A stretch of 64,000 nucleotides of DNA, from assembly GCA_947846985.1 (NCBI GenBank), contig CANTUZ010000025.1, positions 3,594,100 to 3,658,099 on the forward strand. The letters run 5' to 3'. Below, one piece after another: positions 12,307 to 22,851 of the stretch. A program made the position numbers and the translations under genes. This stretch comes from Fratercula arctica. Its lineage: Eukaryota; Chordata; Aves; Charadriiformes; Alcidae. The notes under the pieces were generated by a model. The model did no database searches and had not been told where the DNA came from. It saw nothing but the letters and a program-made list of their open reading frames with translations. Each line of letters begins with the position of its first letter. Position 1 is the first letter of the stretch.

Positions 12307-12439
12307 AAGAGACTGGGTGCCTTAAGGCTGTACAAAGAGCAGATGCAACAGTTGTAGTAATAAATGTCAGAACTTATCTCCTACTTTTTAAAAAAGAATG
12401 CTTTAGGACAATATAACCTTGTAGTAGAAGCTTATCTCT

Positions 12440-12850
12440 CAAAACAAGGGGCCCAGGATTACTGAGGAATGCAGAGACTAGTCAAAGCTAACACTTTTGA
12501 TACGCCAGCAAGAATAAAGGAGTAGAGGCCTGCAGTTCACCCAGAAGGTCACAACGATGAAGAGGAGTGGAGGAAGTAAATGACCACCAGATGTCTCTGA
12601 AGACCACCGAGAGACTCTAGTGCGCATGCAGGAGTGGGCAGTAACCTGTAATAATGAGTTAATGAATAGGTAATCATTTCTTGGAAAACTAGTGAATATG
12701 CATACGTGGTATGTATTTAAACTGTACAACTAAATCAGTCAGCGTGCACATTAGGTGGAGCAATCCCCTGTGCGCCCGGCACTGCAATAAAGAATACCTG
12801 CTTAATAGTCACCAAGGCTATTGAGTCTTAACTTCAGCATTTCACTGCAG
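12440..12850 (+). mobile_element. 3' LTR of the env-bearing ERV (left edge uncertain)
   Basis: A TATA-like GTATTTAAAC at 12712-12721, AATAAA at 12787-12792 (GCAATAAAGAATACC) and a GT-rich tail are in normal LTR order for the plus strand. The left edge was not located, and the right edge is near 12840-12850, where the sequence loses LTR character. No second copy is seen in the window, so the borders are estimates. Confidence 0.6.
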
Positions 12851-15249
12851 CAGTATCATACCTGTTGCTTTGTTCCATCTTGCACTCTAAACCACTTGTC
12901 AAGCTTCTGCAAGTAACTACTGCTCTGTCGTCGTATGAGAAGTGATAGCAGACTTCTTCAGACTTAAATCACAAGGTAGATCTGCATGAGAATTTCAGTT
13001 GAAGAGCAACAGCTGTTTTCAGGCAGTCAAACAAAGCATGTACTTGCATGGGACTGGAAGAGTATAAGCTTCCATCTTATTTCTGTTCTTTGCTTCAATG
13101 ATTGCTGAGGAAAATGAGGTACTGAAAAGTTTGCACTATACTCTGTAAAACAGTAGCACAGATTAGCAATCTTCAGTAACTGTTGGACAAAGCTATTTGT
13201 CAAATGCACCTACTGATAAATATTCCAAGTGATTTCACAAAGGTATGTGTAGCTAGAATGCTATTTGAAAAGCCATTGTAAAAGCTGCTGCATGTAAAAA
13301 TGCTTTGTATCCGCAGGCAAACTTAAAAGTTAGGCAAATTATTAGAGTTTAAGCAAAGTTTTGTGCTACCAGAAACTTCCTGAATCTCCTTGTCTTAGAA
13401 GCTGGATAGAGCTTGGTATATAATACTTTGGCTACGTAAAAAGAATCCCCCCCCACACACTTTAAGATCTGTGGTTGCATCCACAAAGAGGCCTAGCTTT
13501 TGCAGTGCTTAGCACTACACTGGCTGAGGTCTAGGTGTCAGAGGGTAGAACCTGTAGGCCTGAGTTAGGCAGAATACCAAGACCACTTGGAAACCTTAGC
13601 TGCCTAAGCACTTGTCTTGGCCTGGACGGGATTCAGCTTGCATAATTCTTGACACTGAGTTTATGGACATTTGGATTTCTGTCCAGTCATGGATGGAGAC
13701 GTAACATAATATATTTTCTCATCTTCGTTCACAGTCTGTAGGACCACACATGTTCTGCAAATATATTTAACACACACATGCAGTACCTGGCATGCGTGAT
13801 AGCTTCTCTTATCAAAAATACAATCTCAACGTACATTCCATCCTAATATTAAGCCTACAGTTTTCATATTGAGGCAGCAAGCAAGTGAAAGACAGCCTTT
13901 CTGCAATGCTTCATCTGAGATCACCTCTCCATCTCACAAAATTGTTAGAAAAAGTCCTAAAAGCATATCTTTTGCATACTGTCCATTCCTGTTTGGAATG
14001 ACCTTAGCCTGCATTCCATACTTGCTGAATGACCAGACAGTGCCCATCTGACGTATTACAGGAAAGACAATCAAGAAACATTTGTTTTAACATTTGAAAC
14101 ATTGTTTTCTCTAGTTTTTATTCAAAGTTGTATTCTGCTCTGTCCAGGAAGGGACACCTGGTAAGGACATGCTCTTTTACTCTCTTGAAGGCAGTGATCA
14201 CTATCTCTGACTTTTTTACTACAAAAAAACTTGACTCAAAATTTCCCTTTACACTTGCAACAATTGATTTATTTCATTTCAGCTTTTAGTGCCTCAGCAA
14301 TAAGCACTGCTAAGTTGAGATTCCATTTTGACCAGTCAATCAGGCTTCATGTTAGTCATAAGAAATCTGAAATTTTGTCTCTAGATACGGAAAAGCAACA
14401 TAACATTTCTTCATCTTTAATTTTTTATAAGCCATAAATTCAGCAGAAAATGTAAATTTTCAAATATCCGTAAGCTTTCCTTTACTTTCACCCTTTGATA
14501 AAAATCAGGATACAATGAATCATATAAGTGACAAAGCTTCTCCTTCAAGAGAGTATTCACCTCGTCAAACTCATATCACATCAACTGAATTTATATCAAC
14601 TCTCTCTAATCATTATTCTACACCAAAAAAGTAAAATTAAAAAGCATCTTTAACAGCAACTCTGAAATCTATTCCAATTCAAATATACTTTATAAGATGT
14701 TATTTTTCTTAAAATCTGAATTTTGAAGATCCCAATCTCTTGATTTCTCACTTTGACTGCTGTGACATCAGCATCCCAAAGGGCACAAACATGAAGTGCA
14801 CAGCTTTGCCTTGCTTCTTATATAGAGCATTCATAGTATATCCAGCTTAAGTTACATATAACATACTCAAGTTAACCCTTGTAACGTACATATGTTTAGG
14901 CATGGAATTTTGTTCCAGCTCTCTCTTTTGACAGTCCAGGGCAACCCTATTTTTAAAACAGGTTTAAGACAAATTAAATTTTATTTTTAGAGGGACAAAC
15001 CCCATCCATACTTTGACTAATGAATCTTTCATGTCAACTTCTTACAGCAATTTATTCTTAATCAGGTAGAAAAGTGTGAGCATCCCCAAAAATATTTATA
15101 TCAGAAAAGGTTAGTTGGTGGATTTGAACAGTCTTAAAGAAAAGTTAAATTCTTACTAGTAATGTTTCTCCCATTGTCAGTGGCATGAGAAGTCAGGCAA
15201 AAGGGAGAAAGCTAGATCTGATGGTATCTTCCCTTGTATTTCTGCTTTG
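12851..15249. other. Unassigned DNA, no gene or repeat recognised
   Basis: About 2.4 kb of AT-rich, apparently single-copy sequence. Open frames are at most ~70 codons and have no recognisable motif or splice context. No CR1 or LTR signatures are seen. Confidence 0.6.
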
Positions 15250-16445
15250 AGTGGCAAGACATCAGGGATATTCCAGGACATAAGGGATATTCCATACATT
15301 ATGATGTCATGGTCAGCAATAAAAGCTGGAGGAAGGGAGGACATCGTAGTGATGCCATTTGTCTTCCCAAGTCACTGTTATGTGTGATGGAGCCCTGCTT
15401 TCCTGGAGATGACTAAACACCTGCCTGTTGATGGGAAGTAGTTGTGATGGAGAGAAAAAGACTTCACTGAGAGGTTCAAATTAACAATTTATTTGGACTT
15501 CACTCACAGGACCGATACGCCACTATTGCAAGTTCTTATGGAAGAATGCACTATTGCAATTTCAGGGGAAAAGAACAAAACAATTCACAGAATACACTAT
15601 TACCACCTAACAAGTGATCCCGAAAAGTAACAAAACAAACCACCAGCGCGCTAGATATGAATACCTTAAACGAGTGCACAAACCACGATCTTAGAGCATA
15701 CTAGACATCATACGTACGTTATTAAATCACTTATCCTCTCTCTCAGGCAAGGCCACTCAATCCCGGGAAGTTACCTTGCACAGCGTCCTGGACAAGGGGG
15801 GGCAGAATCTCCTACAGGCCAGCTGTATCTTTGGAAGACTCCCCATTTTGCTCCTCAAAACTTTGGACTTAAATATCCTGTTTCGGGACTGTGCTTGAAT
15901 GGATTGCCCTATCTGGGATGGTTATCTCTGGTGGCTTGATGGCCCCTTAGGTAGCAATGTTTATTTTGCGATGTCTGGTCTCACACTCACTGAATAGTGG
16001 TGGGATGTGACTCAGGGCATTTTGTTTGTTAAAGGCACCATTCGGGTTTCGGTTCAGGTTTCAGTTCTTATTGTAAGAACCATGTTGAGACCACCCCGGG
16101 CTGAGCCATTTCCACAGCTCCCCCCAAGTTATCTCTGCATAGATAGGGATCAATAAGCGTCTGCCGAGGTGAGATGGAGCTGAGTTGAATTGACAACTCC
16201 CTGCATCTCACCTTCTGTGTTCTGAAACCGGTTTAGCCAGGTGCTCCCATTCAGTAGTGAATTAATTCCTTATTTTGCTTTGCTTGCGCAGGCAGTTTTT
16301 GCTGTACCTATTAAACTGTCTTCATCTCAACCCACAAGTTTTGTCACTTTTACCCTTCCGATTCTCTCCCCCATCCCACTGGGGGGGGGAGTGAGTGAGT
16401 GGCTGTGTGGTACTTTTAGCTGCCTACTGGGGTTAACCCACAACA
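15250..16445 (+). mobile_element. 5'-truncated ERV-L-type LTR, split by another LTR
   Basis: Two blocks, 15250-15442 and 16259-16445, are the same LTR type as the minus-strand LTR at 18498-19109. They share GATGGAGCCCTGCTTTCCTG, GGGAAGTAGTGAAT and the end ATTAAACTGTC...AACCCACAACA. Plus orientation, with a TATA-like CAATAAAAGCTGG near 15318. The first half of the LTR is missing, and GGGATATTCCA occurs twice at 15260-15290. The blocks join once the LTR at 15443-16253 is removed. Confidence 0.8.
15443..16253 (-). mobile_element. Solo LTR (811 bp) nested in another LTR, TSD GTAGT
   Basis: Ends are TGTGATGGAG and CTCCCATTCA, imperfect inverted repeats. GTAGT lies on both sides (15438-15442, 16254-16258), and host LTR sequence resumes exactly. 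Minus orientation is suggested by AATAAA on the minus strand near 15489-15494 and a TATA-like ATATTTAAG near 15868. No other copy is seen in the window, so the family is not otherwise defined. Confidence 0.8.
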
Positions 16446-18497
16446 GCTCTCTGCTAAGTGAACACAGGCAAAGTTACATTACTTCATAGGACTACAAGTC
16501 TTGTGGTTCTATGTCAAAGTGCTCATAGTGTAACTTTCTACCTTGAAGATATTTCAATCAACTTGGGGTCATTTGAATTCCAGGGAAAAGGGCACAAATT
16601 CTCTGCTTATGGAGAATCACATGTTGCTTTGTAAACTCTACCTACTAGAATATTTCATACCAAAATAATGTTCAGTCTAATGTCTTTGACAATCTCCTTT
16701 CCCTTAGTATGACTGCCTTCAGGCAGCACACCGATCAGCACTACTAATTCCTACTGTTTATTCTTTTATCCTCTTCACAAGAAACCATTTCATGGACACT
16801 GAAGAGTTTTGTTTTGGTGGAGATGCTGCTATATATTTATATCAGAGAAGGCTAAGTAGTTGTTCTGTGCCTACACCACTGAATACCCTAAATATAAGGA
16901 TCAAGACCTTGTATATTACCCAATCTGAAATGAGACAGCAGTGCAAAGAACAGAGGACAGGTATGATATGCATGTGGTGGCCTGCATTGCTAAGGAAACA
17001 TGATGTAATGTTCTGAACTAGATAGAGTTTCCTAATGATACTCCCTTGTGCCCATGTTTACTGTACTTCAGTAGAGGTGACAAAAGTGAGTATGAAATAG
17101 TGAAAAGTGAACCCGATCAACATTCACCAAGATGATAAGTTTCATTAACTGGAGATGGCAGAAAGTGTTCCTTTGAGCTGCATCTATACTAGCATTTAGG
17201 GATCCAAGGACACATCTAAATTTGTCTGGAGGAGCTAGACAGGTAAAGCCAGAGGAGACTGAAATGGCTCATTTCTGTCCATAAACAGAACCTCCACTTT
17301 GTCCCAGATTGGTTTGCTGAAGAGCAAATCTTATCCACCTAGTGGGTTAACTTTGGGGTAATCATATGATCACATACAGCAAGGGAAAAGTGTACACTCT
17401 GCCTGCTGCTGACATCCACACTGTGCCAGCAGTCTACCTTGTACCTGCAAGTAGATGTTGAATAAGAGCAAAAAAGAAAGACATACTTATGGAGAAATGG
17501 TACACAAAAACCAAAATGGCCTACAGTTGGAAGTACAGTTTGCTATCACTGTTCATTCTTCCATTCCACTGAACATCCTTTCAGAAAACGTAGTGTACTA
17601 CACTGGATCCTTGACACTTCTTTAAGAAATGTCTATTGATTGACAATATTAAATTATGCAGAAAGGTCCAGTAGAATGGGAATGGATGGCTGCTCTCCAT
17701 CCATTGATCACATCAGTATGATGTGTCCTATGTCCTGCCTGATTTTACTGGATTTAATATACCTACTTCAATTAGATGAATGAGCAGCTGGAAATAGCTG
17801 CTCAAGATTTTCCACCAGATAATACCAAAGAGACTTAGAAGCAGATCTTACTTTCAAAATTATTTTAAGATACACAAAAAGGGGAGAAAGTATCAAATTC
17901 TAGTAATGGAAGGAGATAGCTGGTGACTTTCTCAGAGAGAGAAATTACATCATGCTGTTTAGAAAGTCATCCAGAACGTGCATTATTTTTTATATGAAGG
18001 AATTTCTTCACAACATTTGGTGCTGGTTCTATTGCAGGTTTCAAGCATTTAAGAGTAAGAAAAAATTGTGATTATGGCAATTTCAGTGAAAGTAGAAAGG
18101 AAATTTCACATGGACAATAACAAAGCCTTAGTAGGGGCTTGAAGAAAACGTTTAATGTTTCAGTCCGATTGTTTAAGCTTTTTTTTTCCACCATGAGCGC
18201 TCTCTGTCATTTATTTGGCACAAGAATGTTTACTGAAAGTTATTAACCACTAGAAAAAACTAAAGATGGAACTGGCATATTTGCCATCATCAGAATTCCT
18301 TAATGATTTTTATATGCTCTAACTCAAATAGTTTGACTAGATGCAGGAATCAGTAGGTAAAGTTTTACAGCCATGGAGGTCAGAATAAAATATCATAACA
18401 GTCTTTTCTTGTCCCAAAATATCTCTGAATCTGTGTGATCTTAAAGTAATCTGCAAATCACTAAATGTATTTCAGAACCCAAACCTTAATAGATTTC
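16446..18497. other. Unassigned DNA, no gene or repeat recognised
   Basis: About 2 kb without CR1, LTR or convincing coding sequence. The longest open frame (16792-17016, 74 codons) has no recognisable features. The segment lies between two LTRs of one family in opposite orientation. Confidence 0.55.
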
Positions 18498-19109
18498 TGT
18501 TGTAGGTTGACCCTGGCCAACAGCCAAGCACCTACACAGCCACTTGCTCACTCGCCGCCATCCCTCCTCCCTGTCAGCACAGCAGGGTCAAGAATAGGAA
18601 GAGCAAAAGTGAGAAAACTCGTGGGTTAAGATAAAGACAGTTTAATAGGGAAAGCAAAAGCCGCACACACAAGCAAAGCAAAACAAGGAATTCATTCACT
18701 ACTTCCCATTGGCGGGCAGGTGTTCAGCCATCTCCAGGAAAGCAGGGCTCCATCACGTGTAACGGCTACTTGGGAAGACAAAATGCCATAACTCCGAATG
18801 TTCTCCCCTTCCTTCTTCTTCCCCCAGCTTTATATGCTGAGTGTGACGTCACATGGCATGGAATATCCCTTTGGTCAGTTGGGGTCAGCTGTCCCGGCTG
18901 TGTCCCCTCCCAACTTTTTGTGCACCCCCAGTCTACTCGCTGGCATGGCGGTGTGAGGAGCAGAAAAGGCCTTGACTCAGTAAAATACTACTCAGCAATA
19001 ACAAAAACATCTTTGTATTATCAACACTTTTTCCAGCACAAATCCAAAACATAGCTCCATAGTAGCTAATATGAAGAAAATTAACTCTATCCCAGCCAAA
19101 CCCAGCACA
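18498..19109 (-). mobile_element. 3' LTR (612 bp), ERV-L-type
   Basis: On the minus strand it begins TGTGCTGGGTTTGGCTGGG and ends CAACCTACAACA. It carries a TATA-like CATATAAAGC near 18830-18840 and a poly(A)-signal variant in CCCTATTAAACTG. It is the same type as 15250-16445 and a distant relative of 45092-45679. The flank at 18497 could not be paired with a 5' flank because the 5' half of the provirus is absent. Confidence 0.85.
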
Positions 19110-19665
19110 TTCTCCACCCCCTTATTCCATACCATTTACGTCATGCTCAGTTCACACAATATCTAATACATCTGGATTAACCACCACCCACCTTCCCATC
19201 CTTTGATATAATACACAGATATCATTCCCCTAGTCTATGGACCACCCTTGTGAAATGTCTGTAAAATGTCGATAAATGTCCACAAAATGCCCCTTGAGTT
19301 CATTTAGTCCATAACTTTGGGCTCCATCTGTTATGGTGGTCACTCAGGACAGGAGAGGTCGTATGTTGCATGGAGTTTCTGGGCACCAGAGCCAGCTCAG
19401 GTCAGGTCACTGCTGCGCTTGCAATGCTTCTTGTAAGGCTTGTCCTCCATTGGCTCAGGTGGTTCCTGCTATAGCAATTCCTATAACATGCAACTCAAAT
19501 CATGGGTTACAACAATTTAAAGGTATTTCCATTAGAGTCTCCACCCCTGGTCCCTTTGTACCAGACCATAGTGGTTAACATTGCAATGAACTCCTCCCCT
19601 TGCTCCCAGTCTGGCTAGCAACAAGGGGTTTCTGCTGTAGTAATTCCCATAATATGCAACTCAAA
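19110..19665 (-). other. ERV 3' untranslated region with direct repeat
   Basis: This stretch lies between the pol stop codon (19666-19668) and the 3' LTR. It contains a ~45-bp direct repeat at ~19468-19512 and ~19629-19674, both with ATGCAACTCAAATCATGG, about 160 bp apart, so the unit has been duplicated. No env or other frame is seen. CCCCCTTATTCCATACC next to the LTR is, on the minus strand, a polypurine tract (GGAATAAGGGGG). Confidence 0.65.
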
Positions 19666-21004
19666 TCATGGATTATTTTCACCCAGGATTAAATCACCTT
19701 GAGGTACTGTCCTGGTTCCGGCAGGGACAGGGTTAAGTATTCCATGCCATGTGAGCCACGCCCACCCTGAGATTAAAAGGAGGGAGGGGGCAGGCAGTTG
19801 GGTTGGGAGTGGGCTGGTGTGTCCTGGCTCTGGACCGGCGGTTCTGTAATCGCATTTGTATATTTCTCTGTCCGTGTTATTGTTGTTGTTTTCTTGTTCC
19901 CTTTGCTGTTCTGTTAAACTGCCTTTGTCTCAACCCAAGAGTTTTGCCTTTTTCTTCTGATCCTTCCTGTATTGGGAAGCGCTGAGCGAGCGACACGTGG
20001 TTCTTTGTTGCCGTCTGAGGCCAAACCACGACAGGTACACATTGGACTCCCCCGTCCTTCTGCATTATCTGCCAAGTGTACTCAGGTCCTTGAGCAAAAA
20101 CAATCCCACAAATAGGTTTACCCTTTTCTGAGGAAGGAACAACCCAGACTGTTTTTCCCAACAAGTTCCTTGTATGTGCTATGGGGATCTTATCTCCTTC
20201 CGCAGTGTGCAGGGGTTTTGACTGGGCAGGGCCAGGTTGACTGACCAAGTCACCTCCTCTGGCGACACTCCATAGTTTCGTCCCTCTGGCCAGTCCATGA
20301 TCACTTCCAGGATTCCCAGGCAGTCGGGGTTTCCTATTCAAGCCCATTGTGTTATCAGTGCAACCCACTTACTCCATTTGGCATCAGTTGCATGATGTGT
20401 AGAGGGGACCCTCCCTTTGAACATCCAGCCCAGCACCGGCAGTCGAGGTGCCAAGAGGAGCCGTGCTTCAGTATCAACTACTTCTGAAGCGTCTCGATTT
20501 CCTGTGCAGGTCCTTTGATCTTACTTTGTTTTATGGCAAAAGCAGCATTCAAAACAGTCTGGATTATTCTTCTCCCCTTCTCAAACACTTCCTCTGCTGT
20601 GTTGCCCCACACAATGATGTCGTCAATATATTGCAGGTGTTCTGAAGCTTCACCTCGTTCCAGTGCAGTCTGTATCAAACCATGACAAATGGTAGGACTG
20701 TGTTTCCACCTCTGGGGCAGTCGATTCCAGGTGTACTGGATATGCCTCCACATGAAAGCAAACTGTGGCCTGCACTCTGCTGCCAAAGGGATCGAGAAAA
20801 ATGCATTGGCGATATCAATTGTAGCATACCACTTGGCTGCCTTGGACTCCAGTTCATCATGGAGTTCTAGCATGTCTGGTACAACAGTACTCAGCGAGGG
20901 TGTGACTTCAGGCCCCAATAGTCTGCTGTTCATCTCCAGTCTCCATACTCCACTGTTAGCCTCCACTCTCCGTTAGGTTTTTGCACTGGCCATATGGGAC
21001 TATT
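19666..21004 (-). pseudogene. pol: pol pseudogene, large internal deletions, P1-related
   Basis: The RT palm is at 20478-20966 (TIDIANAFFSIPLAAECRPQ, HLQYIDDIIVWGN). A deletion joins RT to the RNase H connection at ~20460 (RLPVLGWMFK-like). A second, at ~20240-20260, joins EEVT to the pol C-terminus (GPAQSKPLHTAEGDKIP, GKTVWVVPSSEKGKPI, ending DLILGENN and a UGA at 19666-19668). Protease, most of RNase H and the integrase zinc and core domains are gone. The LTR at 19708-20033 interrupts the last codons. Its closest relatives here are the pol genes of P1 and P2. Confidence 0.85.
19708..20033 (+). mobile_element. Solo LTR of the P1 family (326 bp), TSD GGTAC
   Basis: Begins TGTCCTGGTTCCGGCAGG, ends GCCAAACCACGACA, and is flanked by GGTAC at 19703-19707 and 20034-20038. 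It is the same type as the P1 LTRs but on the plus strand. It sits in the last codons of an older, oppositely oriented pol, so it is younger than that provirus. Confidence 0.93.
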
Positions 21005-21010
21005 AAATAT

Positions 21011-22094
21011 AATCATAGAATCATAGAATCATTTAGGTTGGAAAAGACCTTTAAAATCAACGAGTACAACCATTAACCTAGCACTGCCAAGTCCACCACT
21101 AAACCATGTCCCTCAGCACTACGTCTATACGTCTTTTAAATACCTCCAGGGATGGTGAGTCAACCACTTCCCTGGGAAGCCTGTTCCAATGCTTGACAAC
21201 CCATTCAGTGAAGAAATTTTTCTTAATATCCAATCTAAACCTCCCCTGATCAACTTGAGGCCATATCCTTTTGTCCTGTTGCTTGTTACTTGGTCAAAGA
21301 TGATGACAGCCACTTCAGTACAACCTCCTTTCAGGTAGATGTAGAGAGCAATAAGGTCTCCCCTCAGCCTCCTTTCCTCCAGGATAAATATCCCCGGTTC
21401 CCTCAGCTCCTCCTCATAGGACTTGTTCTCTAAACCATCAAAGGCTTTATTAAAGTCTAGGTAGACAACATCCACAGGCTTTCCCTCATCCACTAAATGG
21501 GTAACCTTGTCATAGAAGGAGATCAGGTTAGTCAAGGAACAAGGTTAGAAGGAGAGTCAGGTTAGTTCGGACCTGCCTTTCATAAACCCATGTGGACTGG
21601 GCCTGATCACCAGGTTGTCCTGTATGTGCTGCGAAATGACACTCAAGATAAGCTGCTCCATAACCTTCCCCATCACTGAGGTCAGACTGACAGGCCTGCA
21701 GTTCCCCAGATCCTCCTTCCGACTCTTCTTGTAGATGGGCGTCACATTTCCTATCTTCCAGCCAACTGGGACCTCCCTGGTTAGCCAGGGCTGCTGGTAA
21801 ATGAGGGAAAGTGGCTTGGTGAGTGCTTCCGCCAGCTCCCTCGGTACTCATGGGTGGATCCCATCTGGCCCCATAAACTTGTGTGTGTCTAAGTGGTGTA
21901 GCAGGTAACTAACTATTTCCCCTTGGATTATGGGTGGTTCATTCTGCTCCTCGTCCCTGTCTTCCACCTCCAGGGGCTGGGTACTCAGAGAACAACTGGT
22001 CTTACTATTAAAGACTGAGGCAAAGAAGGCATTAAGTACCTCAGCCTTTTCCTCATCCTTTGTCACTGTTTCCCCCTGCATCCAATAAAGAGTG
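21011..22094 (-). mobile_element. CR1 LINE with 3' end, RT core deleted
   Basis: The 3' end at 21011-21035 has ATCATAGA repeats. The body is a different subfamily from the other CR1s here (3' part with TTTAAAATCAACGAGTACAA). Coding traces on the minus strand are [37 protein letters not shown] and [12 protein letters not shown]. The last is fused directly to the thumb ([14 protein letters not shown]), so the FADD segment is deleted. It is cut at 22094 by a family B LTR. Confidence 0.88.
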
Positions 22095-22851
22095 TGTCCT
22101 GGTTTGAGGCAAAACAGAACCAGCTTTCTGTTCAGTAATTTTAACTTTTAGCTGAGCCTCTTCTAACCCTCTGACACTCTGAAAATTAACAGTATATTGT
22201 GCAGAAACTGTTTGCTCTCAGAGTGATAAGACCTATGTTTATAGTTCATGCCAAGGAATGGTATGCAGAGAGGCTCCTGCTTATACTTATTGCTATAACA
22301 ACCAAGGTCAGCTAACTTTGTTATTTGCCCCATTAGAGGGTCGGAAGCGGAGAAGCGTAGAGGGGTCCCACCTGCAGGGAGGAGTGAACAGGACAGGTGA
22401 CCCAAAACTGACCAACAGGGTATTCCTTCCCATCCACATCACGCTCAGTATAAAAGCTAAGGGATCAAAGGGTCAATTTTTTTTCTTCAGTGGCCGACAT
22501 CCGAGGAGGACCCTGTCTGTTCGTCTGCTTTTGATCCTGATCCGAGCATTCTTGACTCCAGATCCAGAATCCAGCTCCTGCCCATTGCTGATTCCAGTCT
22601 GGGACTTTCCCTGTGCCTGCTGGTGATGCAATCGTCATCCTGGGAGCTGGATATGGCTTTGTATATATTGTATACTTTTTAAAAATTTTATTTTATTATT
22701 ATTTATTATTTCATTATTTATTAATATTTTCATTAAAGTAGTTCTTTTTCTAAACTTGTAAATCACCTTATCTCTTCCTCTCCTCTCTTAGGAGGGGGGG
22801 GGGAGGGGCCATCTGTCATTCTGATTGGCCAATAAGGCCAAAACCATGACA
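22095..22851 (+). mobile_element. 5' LTR of family B ERV
   Basis: Begins TGTCCTGGTTTGAGGC and ends AAAACCATGACA. TATA box CAGTATAAAAGC is near 22446, and CATTAAAGT near 22734 is a poly(A)-signal variant. It aligns along its length with 4856-5637. It is the only LTR left of this element, so no target duplication can be checked. Confidence 0.88.

Larger units (their letters stand above)
6894..12850 (+). mobile_element. Decayed env-bearing ERV
   Basis: Order on the plus strand: LTR piece, gag remnant, protease, RT, RNase H, truncated integrase, env, and a 3' LTR with TATA and AATAAA. RT is closest in feel to class III (ERV-L-like) Pol: GYKHSPTVAHNAL, YQYIDDILIGG and VKFLGVWWSGG. The env transmembrane subunit, however, has the LQNR...CC layout known from gamma-type envelopes. 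The left end is truncated against CR1 at 6893, no matching 5' LTR is seen, and no target duplication was found. Every gene carries stops or deletions. Class assignment needs a Pol tree. Confidence 0.85.
18498..21010 (-). mobile_element. 3' half of a minus-strand ERV-L-type provirus
   Basis: Read on the minus strand: RT, deleted pol, pol C-terminus, a ~560-bp 3' untranslated region, then the 3' LTR. It is cut at about 21010 by the 3' end of a CR1. A solo LTR (19708-20033) is nested in it. The pol is clearly related to P1 pol. The LTR belongs to a different, longer LTR type than P1's. Confidence 0.85.
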
